Assembly: GCA_014163555.1 (NCBI GenBank)
Contig: JACJGO010000013.1
Span: forward strand, 82,480-146,479
Source of the DNA: Flavisolibacter longurius
GTDB lineage: Bacteria; Bacteroidota; Bacteroidia; Chitinophagales; Chitinophagaceae
Length of the DNA: 64,000 bases
Reading direction: 5' to 3'
The notes under the pieces were generated by a model. It had not been told where the DNA came from and did not search any database. It was given only the letters and a program-made list of their open reading frames with translations. Each line of letters begins with the position of its first letter. Positions within the stretch are counted from its first letter, which is position 1. Below are positions 1 to 9,355 of the stretch, one piece after another. The position numbers were made by a program, and so were the translations under genes.

Positions 1-1
1 C

Positions 2-589
2 TTCTCGCACAAAGTGCACGCCGGCATTAACCAGATCAACTGTTTGTACTGCCACGGTTCGGCATGGGAAGGAAAGCACGCCGGTATTCCTACGCTCAAT
101 ATTTGTATGAACTGTCACAAGTCCATCAATGAGTACGCAGGCCCAACGCTGCACGACGAAGATGGTAAGGAGATCAGCGGTACCGCTGAGATTAAAAAGC
201 TTTACGACTACGCCGGCTTTACACCGGGACCGGGCGCCGAGTGGGATCCTTCCAAAGCAAAATCACCAGCCTGGGTGAAAATTCACAATCTGCCCGACCA
301 CGTTTACTTTAACCACGCACAGCACACAAGAGTAGGTGGTGTGGCCTGTCAGAGCTGCCATGGCAATATCCAGGATATGGATAAAGTGTACCAGGCTTCT
401 GCGCTGAGCATGGGCTGGTGTATCAACTGTCACCGCGAATCAAAAGTGGCATTCAATTACAACGATAGCACGGGTAACAAGTTTTACAGTATTTACGAGA
501 AATTCCACAACGACCTGAAATCCGGCAAAATGGATAGCGTTTCCGTGAAGGATATCGGTGGTCTGGAATGTCAGAAGTGTCACTATTAA
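2..589 (+). CDS. actA: Alternative complex III pentahaem cytochrome c subunit ActA (5' partial)
   Basis: Cut by the left edge; the reading frame is open from base 2, so the GTG at 14 is an internal Val and not a start. Five CxxCH haem c sites lie at bases 41-55, 104-118, 347-361, 419-433 and 569-583, the number expected of ActA, so the whole haem-binding part is present. Known role: periplasmic pentahaem subunit of the quinol:cytochrome c/oxidase oxidoreductase that replaces the bc1 complex in many Bacteroidota. The following actB, actC, actD, actE and actF genes in standard order support the call. Only the N-terminal anchor region is missing from view. Confidence 0.95.
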   Translation, partial: FSHKVHAGINQINCLYCHGSAWEGKHAGIPTLNICMNCHKSINEYAGPTLHDEDGKEISGTAEIKKLYDYAGFTPGPGAEWDPSKAKSPAWVKIHNLPDHVYFNHAQHTRVGGVACQSCHGNIQDMDKVYQASALSMGWCINCHRESKVAFNYNDSTGNKFYSIYEKFHNDLKSGKMDSVSVKDIGGLECQKCHY

Positions 590-608
590 TTGGCCAATAT
601 GCTAATGG

Positions 609-650
609 GATAATGGGATAATGACCAAAGACTTACATTATCACATTATC
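609..650. repeat. Word-type inverted repeat between actA and actB
   Basis: The 87-bp spacer is built from variants of one short word (taatggga on the left, attatca on the right). Bases 609-623 and 636-650 are complementary at 14 of 15 positions around a 12-base loop. Further copies of attatca follow up to about base 669. There is no T-run, so it is not a standard terminator. The same format recurs in other spacers of this window with different words. Confidence 0.75.
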
Positions 651-676
651 GAATTATCAAATTATCACACTATACT

Positions 677-3600
677 ATGAGCGATAAAAAGTACTGGCAA
701 AGTTTCGCTGAGTTTAAACATATAGACCAGCTGCAAAAGCTGAACAAAGACGAATTCAAAGAAGAACTGCCTTTTGCTGACTTGGACGATAAAGTCCTTG
801 GTGCCAAAACTGCCCGCCGCGATTTCCTGAAATATGTTGGATTCAGCACGGCTGCAGCCACCATTGCCGCATCGTGCGAAGTGCCTGTACGCAAGGCAAT
901 GCCATACGTTAACCGTCCGGAAAACCTGACGCCGGGTGTGGCAAAATACTATGCCAGTACCTATGTGCAGGATGGCGAAGTGGTGCCGGTAGTGGTAAAA
1001 GTGCGGGAGGGTCGTCCGATCAAAATTGAAGGAAATACACTTTATCCCTATACGCAAGGTGGTACATCAGCCAGGGCACAGGCTTCTGTGCTGGACCTGT
1101 ATGATACCTACCGTGTGCCGCATCCGAAGCGCAAAACCGGAAACGCTTTCCAGGAAGTGCCCACATTTGACCAGGTTGACCAGCAAATTGGTGCCGCCCT
1201 GGCCGGATTGGGTGGTGCTCCTGTAGTGCTGTTGACCGGTACTATAGTTTCCCCTTCTACTAAACAAGTTATTGCCGGCTTTTTAAGCCGTTTCCCCGGC
1301 AGCCGTCACGTTCAGTACGATGCCGTTTCTTTTTCCGGAATGCTGGCAGCCCATGGCGGCCGTATTCCTGCGCACAACTTCGACAGGGCTGACCTGGTGG
1401 TAAGCCTTGGTGCCGACTTCCTCACAACCTGGTTGGCACCGGTAGAATTTGCCCGTCAGTATTCTTCCAAGCGCAAGCTGAAGAACCCGGAAGATGGCAT
1501 GAGCAAACATTACCAGTTTGAAAGCCATCTGAGCCCCACGGGTGCCAGTGCAGATGAACGCTTTACACACCGTCCGTCTGAAACCGGAGCCGTAGCCCTT
1601 GCCCTTTTGGCTGCTATGGGCGGTGGCGGTGCAGCGCCTGCCTTACCAGCACCGTTAACGGCTGCTATCAATAAAGTCGCCGCTGACCTGCGTGCCAATA
1701 ACGGTCGTTCCCTGGTGGTTTGCGGCAGCAACGACCCCAATGTTCAAACTGTAGTTCGCGAAATCAACCGCCTGGCGGGAGCTTTCGGAACAACCCTCGA
1801 TAACGGCACGTCCATTTTAACCCGCCAGGGTGATGATGCTGCCATGGCAACGCTGGTAGAAGATATGAATGCAGGCCGTATCGGTGCGCTGCTCATCTAC
1901 GATGCCAACCCGGCTTATGATTATTTCGACGCCAAACGTTTTACCGATGGCCTGGCCAAAGTAAGACTTTCTGTTTCCTTTAATGAGAAAATGGATGAGA
2001 CATCTGAGCTTTGCCAGTGGATCATCCCTACCCACCATTATCTGGAAAGCTGGGGAGATGCCGAGCCTAGAACTGGCTACTTCTCTTTTATCCAGCCAAC
2101 TATTTTCCCGCTGTTCAAAACCCGTCCTTACCAGACGTCTTTGCTGAAATGGAGCGGAAATAGCCAGGATTACGAAATGTTCTTCCGTACGTATTGGGCC
2201 GGAAGACTGGGTGGAGACACCGCGTTTGACACTGCTTTGCAAGATGGTGTTTTGGGCAATGCCCGTGTACAGGCAGCACCTGCTGCACCGGTACAAGGTC
2301 CATCCGCCACTGCCGATACCACCCGCAGAACAACACCTCCGGTAACCGCAACACCTGCGCCAGCTACAACCACTCCAACGGTTGCAGCCACAGGTTCACT
2401 GGGTGCTGCCATCACAGCGCTTTCCGCACAACGCAGTGGGGCTAAAGATGAAGTGGTGCTGTTTCAACAAGTGAACATGCTCTCGGGCAAACAAGCTGGA
2501 AACCCCTGGTTGCTGGAACTTCCCGATCCCATTACCCGTACCACGTATGAGAACTATGCAATGATCTCTACGAAAAAAGCCGAGGAACTGGGAATTGACT
2601 ACAAGGGCATGGATTACGAATACTACCAGGAAAAGCCGGTCATCACATTGGCGGTGGGTGGTAAAAATGTTTCCCTGCCGGCAATGGTGGTTCCCGGAAT
2701 GAATGCCAATACCATTGCGGTTCCTGTTGGCTATGGCCGCAGCGCTGCCTTCTCCAAAGCGGCAGAAGGCCTTGGTCAAAACGTATTTCCGTTTGTTCGC
2801 TGGGATGCCAATACAAGAACAAGATCTTTCTATAATGAAGTAGCGGTTACGCTGGCGGATGTGGATCAGCACAAGATTGCCCGCATCCAGATGCATAACT
2901 CGTACGAAGGCCGTACAGAAGTGGTAAAAGAAACCACCCTGGCAACCTTCAAGGCCAATCCAAATGCCTTCTCGGACTTCCGTAAAAAACTGACGGATAC
3001 CTACGCCAAAAAAACCGGCGACTACCGCAAGGAAGGAACGCTTTACGGTGACCATGTGCAGCCCGGACCCAAATGGGGAATGTCGATTGACCTGAACGCC
3101 TGTTATGGTTGCGGCGCCTGCGTGGTAGCCTGTCACCTGGAAAACAACGTTCCTGTAGTGGGTAAGAACGAAGTGCTGCGTCACCACGAAATGCACTGGC
3201 TGCGCATCGACCGTTATTTTGTTACCGATGAGCAGAACCCCGATAACCTGAAGGCGGTTGTGTTCCAGCCGATGCTCTGCCAGCACTGCGACAATGCTCC
3301 TTGCGAAAACGTTTGTCCGGTGGCAGCCACCTTCCACAACTCAGAAGGGTTGAACCAAATGGCCTATCCGCGTTGTATCGGTACCCGTTATTGCGCTAAC
3401 AACTGTCCGTATAAAGTACGCCGCTTTAACTGGGGTGACTATACCGGGGCCTCTACCCATGGTCGTCTTGGACCGAATAGCGGTGTAGGAAAGCTGGATC
3501 CGATTGTACACCAGTACAACGATGAGCTGACAAGAATGGTACTGAACCCGGATGTAACCACCCGCAGCCGTGGTGTGATGGAAAAATGTACGTTCTGCGT

Positions 3601-3943
3601 ACAACGCACCCAGGAAGGCAAGCTGAAAGCGAAAATGGAAAACCGCCAGTTGGCTGGTGATGATGTAACCTCGGCTTGTGCCCAGGCCTGTCCTACAGGA
3701 GCTATCGTGTTTGGTAACGCCAATGATCTGAACAGTGCTGTCACGAAAACACGGAATGATAACCCAAGAAGGTTGTTCTATGTACTGGAGCAGATTCATA
3801 CGCTGCCTAACGTAAGCTACCTGGCCAAGATCAGAAATACAGAGGAAGTGTTTGCGGAAAGTTCCCATAACGAAGATCCGAGCCAAAGAGACGGGGGACA
3901 GCCGGTAACACCGCAACATGAACCGGCAACAGAAGCGCATTAG
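677..3943 (+). CDS. actB: Alternative complex III iron-sulfur subunit ActB (molybdopterin-like plus ferredoxin domain)
   Basis: 1088 residues. A twin-arginine motif (ARRDFLK, Arg47-Arg48) followed by a hydrophobic stretch indicates Tat export. Next comes a long domain of the molybdopterin oxidoreductase family, which in ActB carries no Mo cofactor, and then a C-terminal ferredoxin-like part with four cysteine groups: CYGCGACVVAC near residue 808, CQHCDNAPCENVC near 868, CIGTRYCANNCP near 899, and CTFC/CAQACP near 971-1000. This matches the three 4Fe-4S plus one 3Fe-4S arrangement known for ActB. It should pass electrons from the quinol site of ActC to the haems. Odd: a Pro/Thr/Ala-rich low-complexity segment at roughly residues 533-577 lies between the two halves. 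Confidence 0.96.
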   Translation: MSDKKYWQSFAEFKHIDQLQKLNKDEFKEELPFADLDDKVLGAKTARRDFLKYVGFSTAAATIAASCEVPVRKAMPYVNRPENLTPGVAKYYASTYVQDGEVVPVVVKVREGRPIKIEGNTLYPYTQGGTSARAQASVLDLYDTYRVPHPKRKTGNAFQEVPTFDQVDQQIGAALAGLGGAPVVLLTGTIVSPSTKQVIAGFLSRFPGSRHVQYDAVSFSGMLAAHGGRIPAHNFDRADLVVSLGADFLTTWLAPVEFARQYSSKRKLKNPEDGMSKHYQFESHLSPTGASADERFTHRPSETGAVALALLAAMGGGGAAPALPAPLTAAINKVAADLRANNGRSLVVCGSNDPNVQTVVREINRLAGAFGTTLDNGTSILTRQGDDAAMATLVEDMNAGRIGALLIYDANPAYDYFDAKRFTDGLAKVRLSVSFNEKMDETSELCQWIIPTHHYLESWGDAEPRTGYFSFIQPTIFPLFKTRPYQTSLLKWSGNSQDYEMFFRTYWAGRLGGDTAFDTALQDGVLGNARVQAAPAAPVQGPSATADTTRRTTPPVTATPAPATTTPTVAATGSLGAAITALSAQRSGAKDEVVLFQQVNMLSGKQAGNPWLLELPDPITRTTYENYAMISTKKAEELGIDYKGMDYEYYQEKPVITLAVGGKNVSLPAMVVPGMNANTIAVPVGYGRSAAFSKAAEGLGQNVFPFVRWDANTRTRSFYNEVAVTLADVDQHKIARIQMHNSYEGRTEVVKETTLATFKANPNAFSDFRKKLTDTYAKKTGDYRKEGTLYGDHVQPGPKWGMSIDLNACYGCGACVVACHLENNVPVVGKNEVLRHHEMHWLRIDRYFVTDEQNPDNLKAVVFQPMLCQHCDNAPCENVCPVAATFHNSEGLNQMAYPRCIGTRYCANNCPYKVRRFNWGDYTGASTHGRLGPNSGVGKLDPIVHQYNDELTRMVLNPDVTTRSRGVMEKCTFCVQRTQEGKLKAKMENRQLAGDDVTSACAQACPTGAIVFGNANDLNSAVTKTRNDNPRRLFYVLEQIHTLPNVSYLAKIRNTEEVFAESSHNEDPSQRDGGQPVTPQHEPATEAH

Positions 3944-4009
3944 AAAGAGTAAAACGGTAGACCATAAGGACACCGTTGTAATAAGAAGAAACGCTGAATT
4001 TAATTATAA

Positions 4010-4056
4010 CGTTAGCCTAGAGCCAGCAGCTCGCAGCTAAAAGCTAGAAGCTAAAT
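4010..4056. repeat. agct-word repeat just before actC
   Basis: Directly repeated copies of agct(a) spaced 7-8 bases apart run up to four bases before the actC start. The word and its closing form (agctaaat) are the same as in the repeat before actD (5513-5614). An imperfect complementary copy (gttagcctag) sits on the left side. Confidence 0.6.
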
Positions 4057-4060
4057 ATTT

Positions 4061-5503
4061 ATGGCATTACTTAAATACGAATCGCAGGTCAGACCACCAC
4101 TGGTAGATGGAGCCAAGGATTATCATCAGGTTACAGAAGATATCTGCCGCCCTGTGGAATCAAGGCCTTCTATGCTTTGGTGGATTGGTTTTCTTTTATC
4201 GCTGGTATGTCTGGCTTTTGGTATTTATTCGGTAGGCCGTGAAGTGGTTTATGGTACCGGCCAGTGGAACCTGAACCGCACCATCGGATGGGGTTGGGAC
4301 ATCACCAACTTCGTATGGTGGGTAGGTATCGGTCACGCCGGAACCCTGATCTCAGCCATCCTTTTGCTTTTCCGCCAGGGATGGAGAACGGGTGTAAACC
4401 GTGCGGCAGAGGCCATGACCATCTTTGCGGTAATGTGCGCCGGCCAGTTTCCGATCTTTCACATGGGTCGTGTATGGAACGCCTTCTTTACCCTGCCTTA
4501 TCCCAACTCCCGCGGTCCGCTTTGGGTAAACTTCAACTCACCGTTGCTTTGGGACGTATTTGCCATCTCTACTTACTTTACCGTATCGCTGCTGTTTTGG
4601 TACTCTGGTTTGTTGCCTGACTTGGCAACTCTCCGTGATCGAGCCAAAGAAAAGTGGCGGAAAGCTTTCTATGGTGTAGCCGCATTCGGCTGGACCGGTT
4701 CTACCAAGCACTGGCAACGGCATGAAGCCTTGTCACTGGTACTCGCCGGTTTGTCAACGCCACTGGTACTTTCGGTACACACGATCGTATCGTTTGACTT
4801 TGCCACGTCGGTGATTCCGGGTTGGCACACAACCATCTTCCCGCCCTATTTCGTTGCGGGTGCCATCTTCTCCGGATTTGCGATGGTACAAACCCTGCTG
4901 CTTGTGACAAGGAAAGTGCTTCACTTGGAAGATTACATAACTATCGAGCATATCGAGGTAATGAACAAGGTAATTGTATTGACGGGTTCTATCGTAGGTA
5001 TCGCCTACCTGACGGAGCTTTTCATGGCCTGGTACTCGCATGTGGAATACGAGTGGTTTGCTTTCCGCTACAACCGTCTGGACCTGTCGAGCCCATATGG
5101 CTGGAGCTACTGGCTGATGATGGGATGTAACGTACTGTCGCCGCAGATCTTCTGGTTTAAAAAGTTGCGCCGCAACATCGTGTTAACTTTCTTTATGTCA
5201 ATCCTGGTGAACATTGGTATGTGGTTCGAACGTTTTGTGATCATCGTTACCTCACTTTACCGCGACTACCTCCCTTCAAGCTGGAGTGTGTACTATACGC
5301 CAACCATCTGGGAAGTTGGATTCTATATCGGAACATTTGGATTGTTCTTTACCTGTTATTTCCTCTTCAGCAAGTTTATGCCAGTAATTGCCATAGCGGA
5401 GATCAAGCATATCCTGAAGAAAAACGGTGAGAACTACAAAGAACAAATGACGTCGGTAGAAAAAGAAAAAGTAGAAGACTTTGTGCATGCACATGCGCAC
5501 TAG
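4061..5503 (+). CDS. actC: Alternative complex III quinol-binding membrane subunit ActC (NrfD/PsrC family)
   Basis: 480 residues with about ten hydrophobic segments, an NrfD-type polysulfide reductase membrane subunit. It has no cysteine cluster or haem motif, as expected for the subunit that holds a quinol site and hands electrons to ActB. The N-terminus (MALLKYESQVRPPLVDG) and the HGTR-free, Trp-rich periplasmic loops are like ActC of other Bacteroidota. The C-terminus ends in HAHAH. It is followed by actD after a repeat-filled spacer of 113 bases, so it is probably in the same transcript. Confidence 0.95.
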   Translation: MALLKYESQVRPPLVDGAKDYHQVTEDICRPVESRPSMLWWIGFLLSLVCLAFGIYSVGREVVYGTGQWNLNRTIGWGWDITNFVWWVGIGHAGTLISAILLLFRQGWRTGVNRAAEAMTIFAVMCAGQFPIFHMGRVWNAFFTLPYPNSRGPLWVNFNSPLLWDVFAISTYFTVSLLFWYSGLLPDLATLRDRAKEKWRKAFYGVAAFGWTGSTKHWQRHEALSLVLAGLSTPLVLSVHTIVSFDFATSVIPGWHTTIFPPYFVAGAIFSGFAMVQTLLLVTRKVLHLEDYITIEHIEVMNKVIVLTGSIVGIAYLTELFMAWYSHVEYEWFAFRYNRLDLSSPYGWSYWLMMGCNVLSPQIFWFKKLRRNIVLTFFMSILVNIGMWFERFVIIVTSLYRDYLPSSWSVYYTPTIWEVGFYIGTFGLFFTCYFLFSKFMPVIAIAEIKHILKKNGENYKEQMTSVEKEKVEDFVHAHAH

Positions 5504-5512
5504 AGAAGCTGT

Positions 5513-5614
5513 TAGCTACTAGCTGTTAGCTACTAGCTAAGCAAGGAAATAAAAAGAGAATTGTAAAATAAAAGGGATTAGCCAACAGCTAGTCGCTAAA
5601 AGCTAAAAGCTAAA
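5513..5614. repeat. agct-word inverted repeat between actC and actD
   Basis: Bases 5513-5532 and 5579-5598 are complementary at 18 of 20 positions. Both arms are made of near-tandem copies of a 6-8 base word (gttagctacta on the left, gctaaaa on the right). The AT-rich loop is about 46 bases. The right arm ends two bases before the actD ATG, as at the actB-actC junction. Confidence 0.75.
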
Positions 5615-5616
5615 TC

Positions 5617-6213
5617 ATGGCTGTAAAAAAGTTTGTTGTAGCGTGTTTTGATGATGAAAAAACCCTCTTCCCGGCGGTAAAAAACGTACGGAAGACAGGT
5701 TATAAAATACACGATGTGTATACGCCAATGCCGATTCACGGTCTGGATGCAGCCATGGGTTTGCGTGACACTAGTCTGCATACGGCAGGTTTCATTTATG
5801 GTATCACCGGTACCACAACAGCCTTCACATTTATCACCTGGGCATTAACCTACGACTGGCCAATGAACATTGGTGGTAAGCCGTTCTTTTCCCTGCCGGC
5901 GTGGATTCCCATCATGTTTGAATTGACGGTTCTGTTTTCTGCGGTGGGCATGGTATTGACCTTTTGCTACCTCTGCCAGTTGGCGCCCTTTGTGAAAAAA
6001 GACCATTTTCATCCCCGTGCCACCGATGACTTGTTTGTGATGGCCATCGAATGCACGGAGAAAACAAACGATGCGGAAGTATCCGACTTTTTGCGCAACA
6101 TTGGTGCGATAGAAGTTTCCACGCAGTACAAAGAAACCAGTTGGTGGATCGGCCGCTACGACGAGGAAACAAAAGTTTTTGGCAAACCGGTAGAACCAGT
6201 TGTAAATGCTTAA
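5617..6213 (+). CDS. actD: Alternative complex III subunit ActD (DUF3341)
   Basis: 198 residues. The soluble N-terminal part (MAVKKFVVACFDDEKTL) and two central transmembrane segments with the Thr-rich GITGTTTAF stretch are the standard DUF3341/ActD layout. ActD is a structural membrane subunit of alternative complex III with no known cofactor. It sits between actC and actE as in other Act clusters. Confidence 0.94.
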   Translation: MAVKKFVVACFDDEKTLFPAVKNVRKTGYKIHDVYTPMPIHGLDAAMGLRDTSLHTAGFIYGITGTTTAFTFITWALTYDWPMNIGGKPFFSLPAWIPIMFELTVLFSAVGMVLTFCYLCQLAPFVKKDHFHPRATDDLFVMAIECTEKTNDAEVSDFLRNIGAIEVSTQYKETSWWIGRYDEETKVFGKPVEPVVNA

Positions 6214-6223
6214 TTCAGGATTC

Positions 6224-6886
6224 ATGAAAAAAATAATTATAGCGGCATCTGTTTTTTCAATGGGACTCGGCCTGCTGAGTTGCGGCGGTGCCCAAGGCGA
6301 TGACCCCGGTCGTGCCTATATGCCCGATATGTATTATGCCCGTGCTTACGAAGCGTATGGCTATAACATGGTGGATGGCGAATACGATTCACTGGCTTCC
6401 CGCGGCATTCGCTACAATGGCCTTACCGTTCCCGGAACCGTTGCCCGCGGCGAAGTGTTGCCTTACCGCCTGACCAATGATTCAACTGGTCTGCGAACCG
6501 CCAATACATTACTAAATCCTATCGATTCGCTACAGGCAAACAAGGTCTATTTGAAAGAAGGAGAACGTTTGTACCAGATCAATTGCGGTATCTGTCATGG
6601 TACGGCACTCGATGGAAACGGTCCCCTTTATAAAGGTGGTGAGGGTCCCTATCCGGCCAAGCCGCAGGTGTTGAACGACGCCAATGCAGCCGGCTGGACC
6701 GATGGTCACTACTACCATGTAATTACCTTTGGAAAAGGAGCAATGGGTAGCTATGCTTCGCAACTGAACCCGGAGCAGCGTTGGATGGTGATCAATTACA
6801 TCCGCAGCAAGCAAGGCGGAAAAGAGGCCGCATCTGATTCTGCGGCTGTGGCACAACCGGCACAAAGCGCAGCCGCCGCGATGTAA
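6224..6886 (+). CDS. actE: Alternative complex III monohaem cytochrome c lipoprotein ActE
   Basis: An upstream ATG at 6206 overlaps actD, but the ATG at 6224 gives a proper lipoprotein signal (MKKIIIAASVF, lipobox LLSC with Cys20), so 6224 is chosen. One haem c site, CGICH, lies at residues 121-125, and a Met in the GAMGSY stretch is a likely distal ligand. The C-terminal tail is Ala/Gln-rich. ActE is the periplasmic monohaem subunit thought to pass electrons on to the oxidase. It is 10 bases from the end of actD, hence co-transcribed. Confidence 0.93.
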   Translation: MKKIIIAASVFSMGLGLLSCGGAQGDDPGRAYMPDMYYARAYEAYGYNMVDGEYDSLASRGIRYNGLTVPGTVARGEVLPYRLTNDSTGLRTANTLLNPIDSLQANKVYLKEGERLYQINCGICHGTALDGNGPLYKGGEGPYPAKPQVLNDANAAGWTDGHYYHVITFGKGAMGSYASQLNPEQRWMVINYIRSKQGGKEAASDSAAVAQPAQSAAAAM

Positions 6887-6919
6887 TATTATTTGCACAT
6901 TGAATAAAGCACGATACTA

Positions 6920-8167
6920 ATGACCACTTTCAGAGAGCAATTCGAGATACCAAAACGATACAACACCCTGTCGCTGGTTTTGATGGCGATTGGTGTGCTG
7001 TCGATCCTGATTCTTCTTTTCACACATGGTACCAGCAGCAACCAGCATGAGAATGCACGGTTCTGGGGATCCCTGCTTTTGAACAGCGTTTATTTTTTGC
7101 TGACGGTAAATGCTTCCCTGTTTTTCATTTGTGCCACAACCCTCGCCTGGGGCGGCTGGCAAATGTCCTTCCGCAGGGTACCGGAAGCCATCGGCGCCTG
7201 CGTGCCGGTAATTGGTGTGATTTCAGGTGTGATTTTGCTTGCCCTGTTGTTCGGTCCAAACCATAGCATTTACCATTGGGCTGATAAAGATGCCGTTGCC
7301 CACGATCCTATCCTGGCACATAAAGTAGGGTTTTTAAACAAGCCTTTCTTTGCTATCTGGACTGTCATTACCATTGTTGGATGGTCATGGCTGGGAAAGA
7401 AAATGCGTACTCTTTCAACACAAATTGATGATCAGCCGCTGAGTGTAGAAGAAGGAAAACGCTATATCTGGAAAAATACCGTGTGGGCTGCCTTATATGC
7501 TGTACTGTTTGCACTTACTGTATTGTCTTCCATTCCCTGGTTTTGGTTGATGAGCATTGATGCGCACTGGTATTCTACCATGTACTCCTGGTACACCTTT
7601 GCTTCTACCTGGGTTTCAGGTTTGGCCCTGATTACGTTGTTTGTGGTTTACCTGAAGAATAACAATTACCTGGAGCTGACATCAAAAGAGCACCTGCACG
7701 ATTTGGGTAAATTCATCTTTGCGTTCTCTATCTTCTGGACGTACCTGTGGTTTTCTCAGTTCATGCTGATTTGGTACGCGAACATTCCGGAAGAAACCAT
7801 TTATTTCAAACCCCGTGTGCAGGGTCCTTACAGAACGATCTTTTTCCTGAACCTGATCATCAACTTCTTGGCGCCGTTGCTGCTCCTGATGAAGCGGGCC
7901 ACAAAGCGGAATTATGGAACTATGACCATGATGGCCTTGCTGGTTATCTTTGGTCACTGGCTGGATTTTTACCAAATGGTAATGCCAACGGCTGTAGCCA
8001 ATCCGGAAACTGGCGAAACCTATGTACCCAACATGTTACCGGATATTGGTATCGCACTGGGTTTTGTTGGATTGATACTTTTTGTAACCGGAAGGGCGTT
8101 GGCGAAGAATTCGCTGCTGGCCAAAAACCACCCGTTCCTGAAAGAAAGTATTATTCACCACACGTAA
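6920..8167 (+). CDS. actF: Alternative complex III membrane subunit ActF (NrfD-like)
   Basis: 415 residues with about ten hydrophobic segments. It is a paralogue of ActC and shows the aromatic-rich LWFSQFMLIWYANIPEET stretch seen in ActF/quinol:cytochrome c oxidoreductase subunit 2. Known role: second NrfD-like membrane subunit of alternative complex III. The gene starts 33 bases after actE and is followed by coxB, the usual act-cox junction. Confidence 0.94.
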   Translation: MTTFREQFEIPKRYNTLSLVLMAIGVLSILILLFTHGTSSNQHENARFWGSLLLNSVYFLLTVNASLFFICATTLAWGGWQMSFRRVPEAIGACVPVIGVISGVILLALLFGPNHSIYHWADKDAVAHDPILAHKVGFLNKPFFAIWTVITIVGWSWLGKKMRTLSTQIDDQPLSVEEGKRYIWKNTVWAALYAVLFALTVLSSIPWFWLMSIDAHWYSTMYSWYTFASTWVSGLALITLFVVYLKNNNYLELTSKEHLHDLGKFIFAFSIFWTYLWFSQFMLIWYANIPEETIYFKPRVQGPYRTIFFLNLIINFLAPLLLLMKRATKRNYGTMTMMALLVIFGHWLDFYQMVMPTAVANPETGETYVPNMLPDIGIALGFVGLILFVTGRALAKNSLLAKNHPFLKESIIHHT

Positions 8168-8243
8168 TGTGAAATTTCGTAAAGGGCATAAAAACAGCGT
8201 AATCCGTTGGGAAATTTGCCTCTGATATTTAATAGAAAAGATT

Positions 8244-9323
8244 ATGTCATCATTCTGGATAATAGTTGCATTTATATTGGGTTTTCTGATTGTATTTCAG
8301 ATTGCCAAGGCAAGTGAATATGTGGCCATTTTACGTGGGGAGGAAAGAACCCGCCGGGAATCGAACAGGATCAATGGATTTCTGCTCCTGGCATTCCTGA
8401 TCCTGGGATTGATTGGTGTATGGTGGTGTAACGATGTTCTGAAAGACAAGATCCTGGGTGAACCGGCATCGAATCATGGTGAAAAGATCGATACGATGAT
8501 CTGGATTACCCTGGCCATCACCTTTTTGGTATTTGTCCTGACACAGGTTGCTCTTTTTTACTTTGCCTGGAAATACCAGGAAAAAGAAGGTCGCAAAGCA
8601 TATTTTTTTCCGCACAACAATAAACTGGAATTGATCTGGACCGTTATCCCTGCTATTACATTAACTGTTCTGGTAGGTTTTGGTTTGTATTACTGGTTTG
8701 AGATTACTGGTGAAGCACCGGAAGATTCGCATGTGGTTGAAGTAACCGGAAGCCAGTTTAAATGGGAGTACCGTTATCCGGGAGCTGATGGAAAGCTGGG
8801 TAAAAAATATTACCGCGAAATCAACCCGCTGCAAAATAATCCACTGGGACAGGTTTGGAGCGATCCGGCCAACCATGATGATATCGTAGCCAGCCAGGAA
8901 TTGCACCTGGTAGTAGGCAAGCCGGTAAAGATGATCATCTACGCAAAAGATGTCATTCATGACGTAGGTCTGGCGCACTTCCGTATGAAAATGGACGCCG
9001 TTCCGGGTATGCCAACCACCATGTGGTTTACGCCAAAGTTCACCACGAAGGAAATGAAGGCAAAGTATGGCGATGAGTTTACATACGAAATTTCCTGCGA
9101 CCAAATGTGTGGTGCCGGTCACTATAGCATGCGGGGAACCATCATTGTAGAATCACAAGCTGAATACGATGAATACATGGCGAAGCAGAAGCCACAGTAT
9201 GCGTTGGCCAATGCTGGCGCACAAAGCAGCCCGGCAAATGTTCCCGGTACATCGGGTGACAGCACACAGCAAAAAGACGTAACGCCTGTTGACGGTGCAG
9301 GTGCATCAGTAACCAAACGATAG
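8244..9323 (+). CDS. coxB: Cytochrome c oxidase subunit II with CuA site
   Basis: 359 residues, two or three N-terminal transmembrane segments and a periplasmic cupredoxin domain. The CuA motif is complete: Cys285-x3-Cys289-x3-His293-x2-Met296, with the upstream His in DVIHDVG. The C-terminal tail is low complexity (Ala, Ser, Gly). There is no fused cytochrome c domain, so a separate donor (ActA/ActE of the adjacent complex) is expected. It directly precedes coxA. Confidence 0.96.
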   Translation: MSSFWIIVAFILGFLIVFQIAKASEYVAILRGEERTRRESNRINGFLLLAFLILGLIGVWWCNDVLKDKILGEPASNHGEKIDTMIWITLAITFLVFVLTQVALFYFAWKYQEKEGRKAYFFPHNNKLELIWTVIPAITLTVLVGFGLYYWFEITGEAPEDSHVVEVTGSQFKWEYRYPGADGKLGKKYYREINPLQNNPLGQVWSDPANHDDIVASQELHLVVGKPVKMIIYAKDVIHDVGLAHFRMKMDAVPGMPTTMWFTPKFTTKEMKAKYGDEFTYEISCDQMCGAGHYSMRGTIIVESQAEYDEYMAKQKPQYALANAGAQSSPANVPGTSGDSTQQKDVTPVDGAGASVTKR

Positions 9324-9355
9324 AATTGATCCAATACTGTTAAAAAGATATTGAT

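Noticed and set aside
609..669. CRISPR array
   Set aside because: Repeat units are only 6-10 bases, vary from copy to copy and have no constant spacers; no cas genes in the window.
2396..3337. Long open frame on the minus strand inside actB
   Set aside because: It lies fully opposite a gene with complete domain structure and has a His/Arg/Phe-rich product typical of antisense frames in this base composition.
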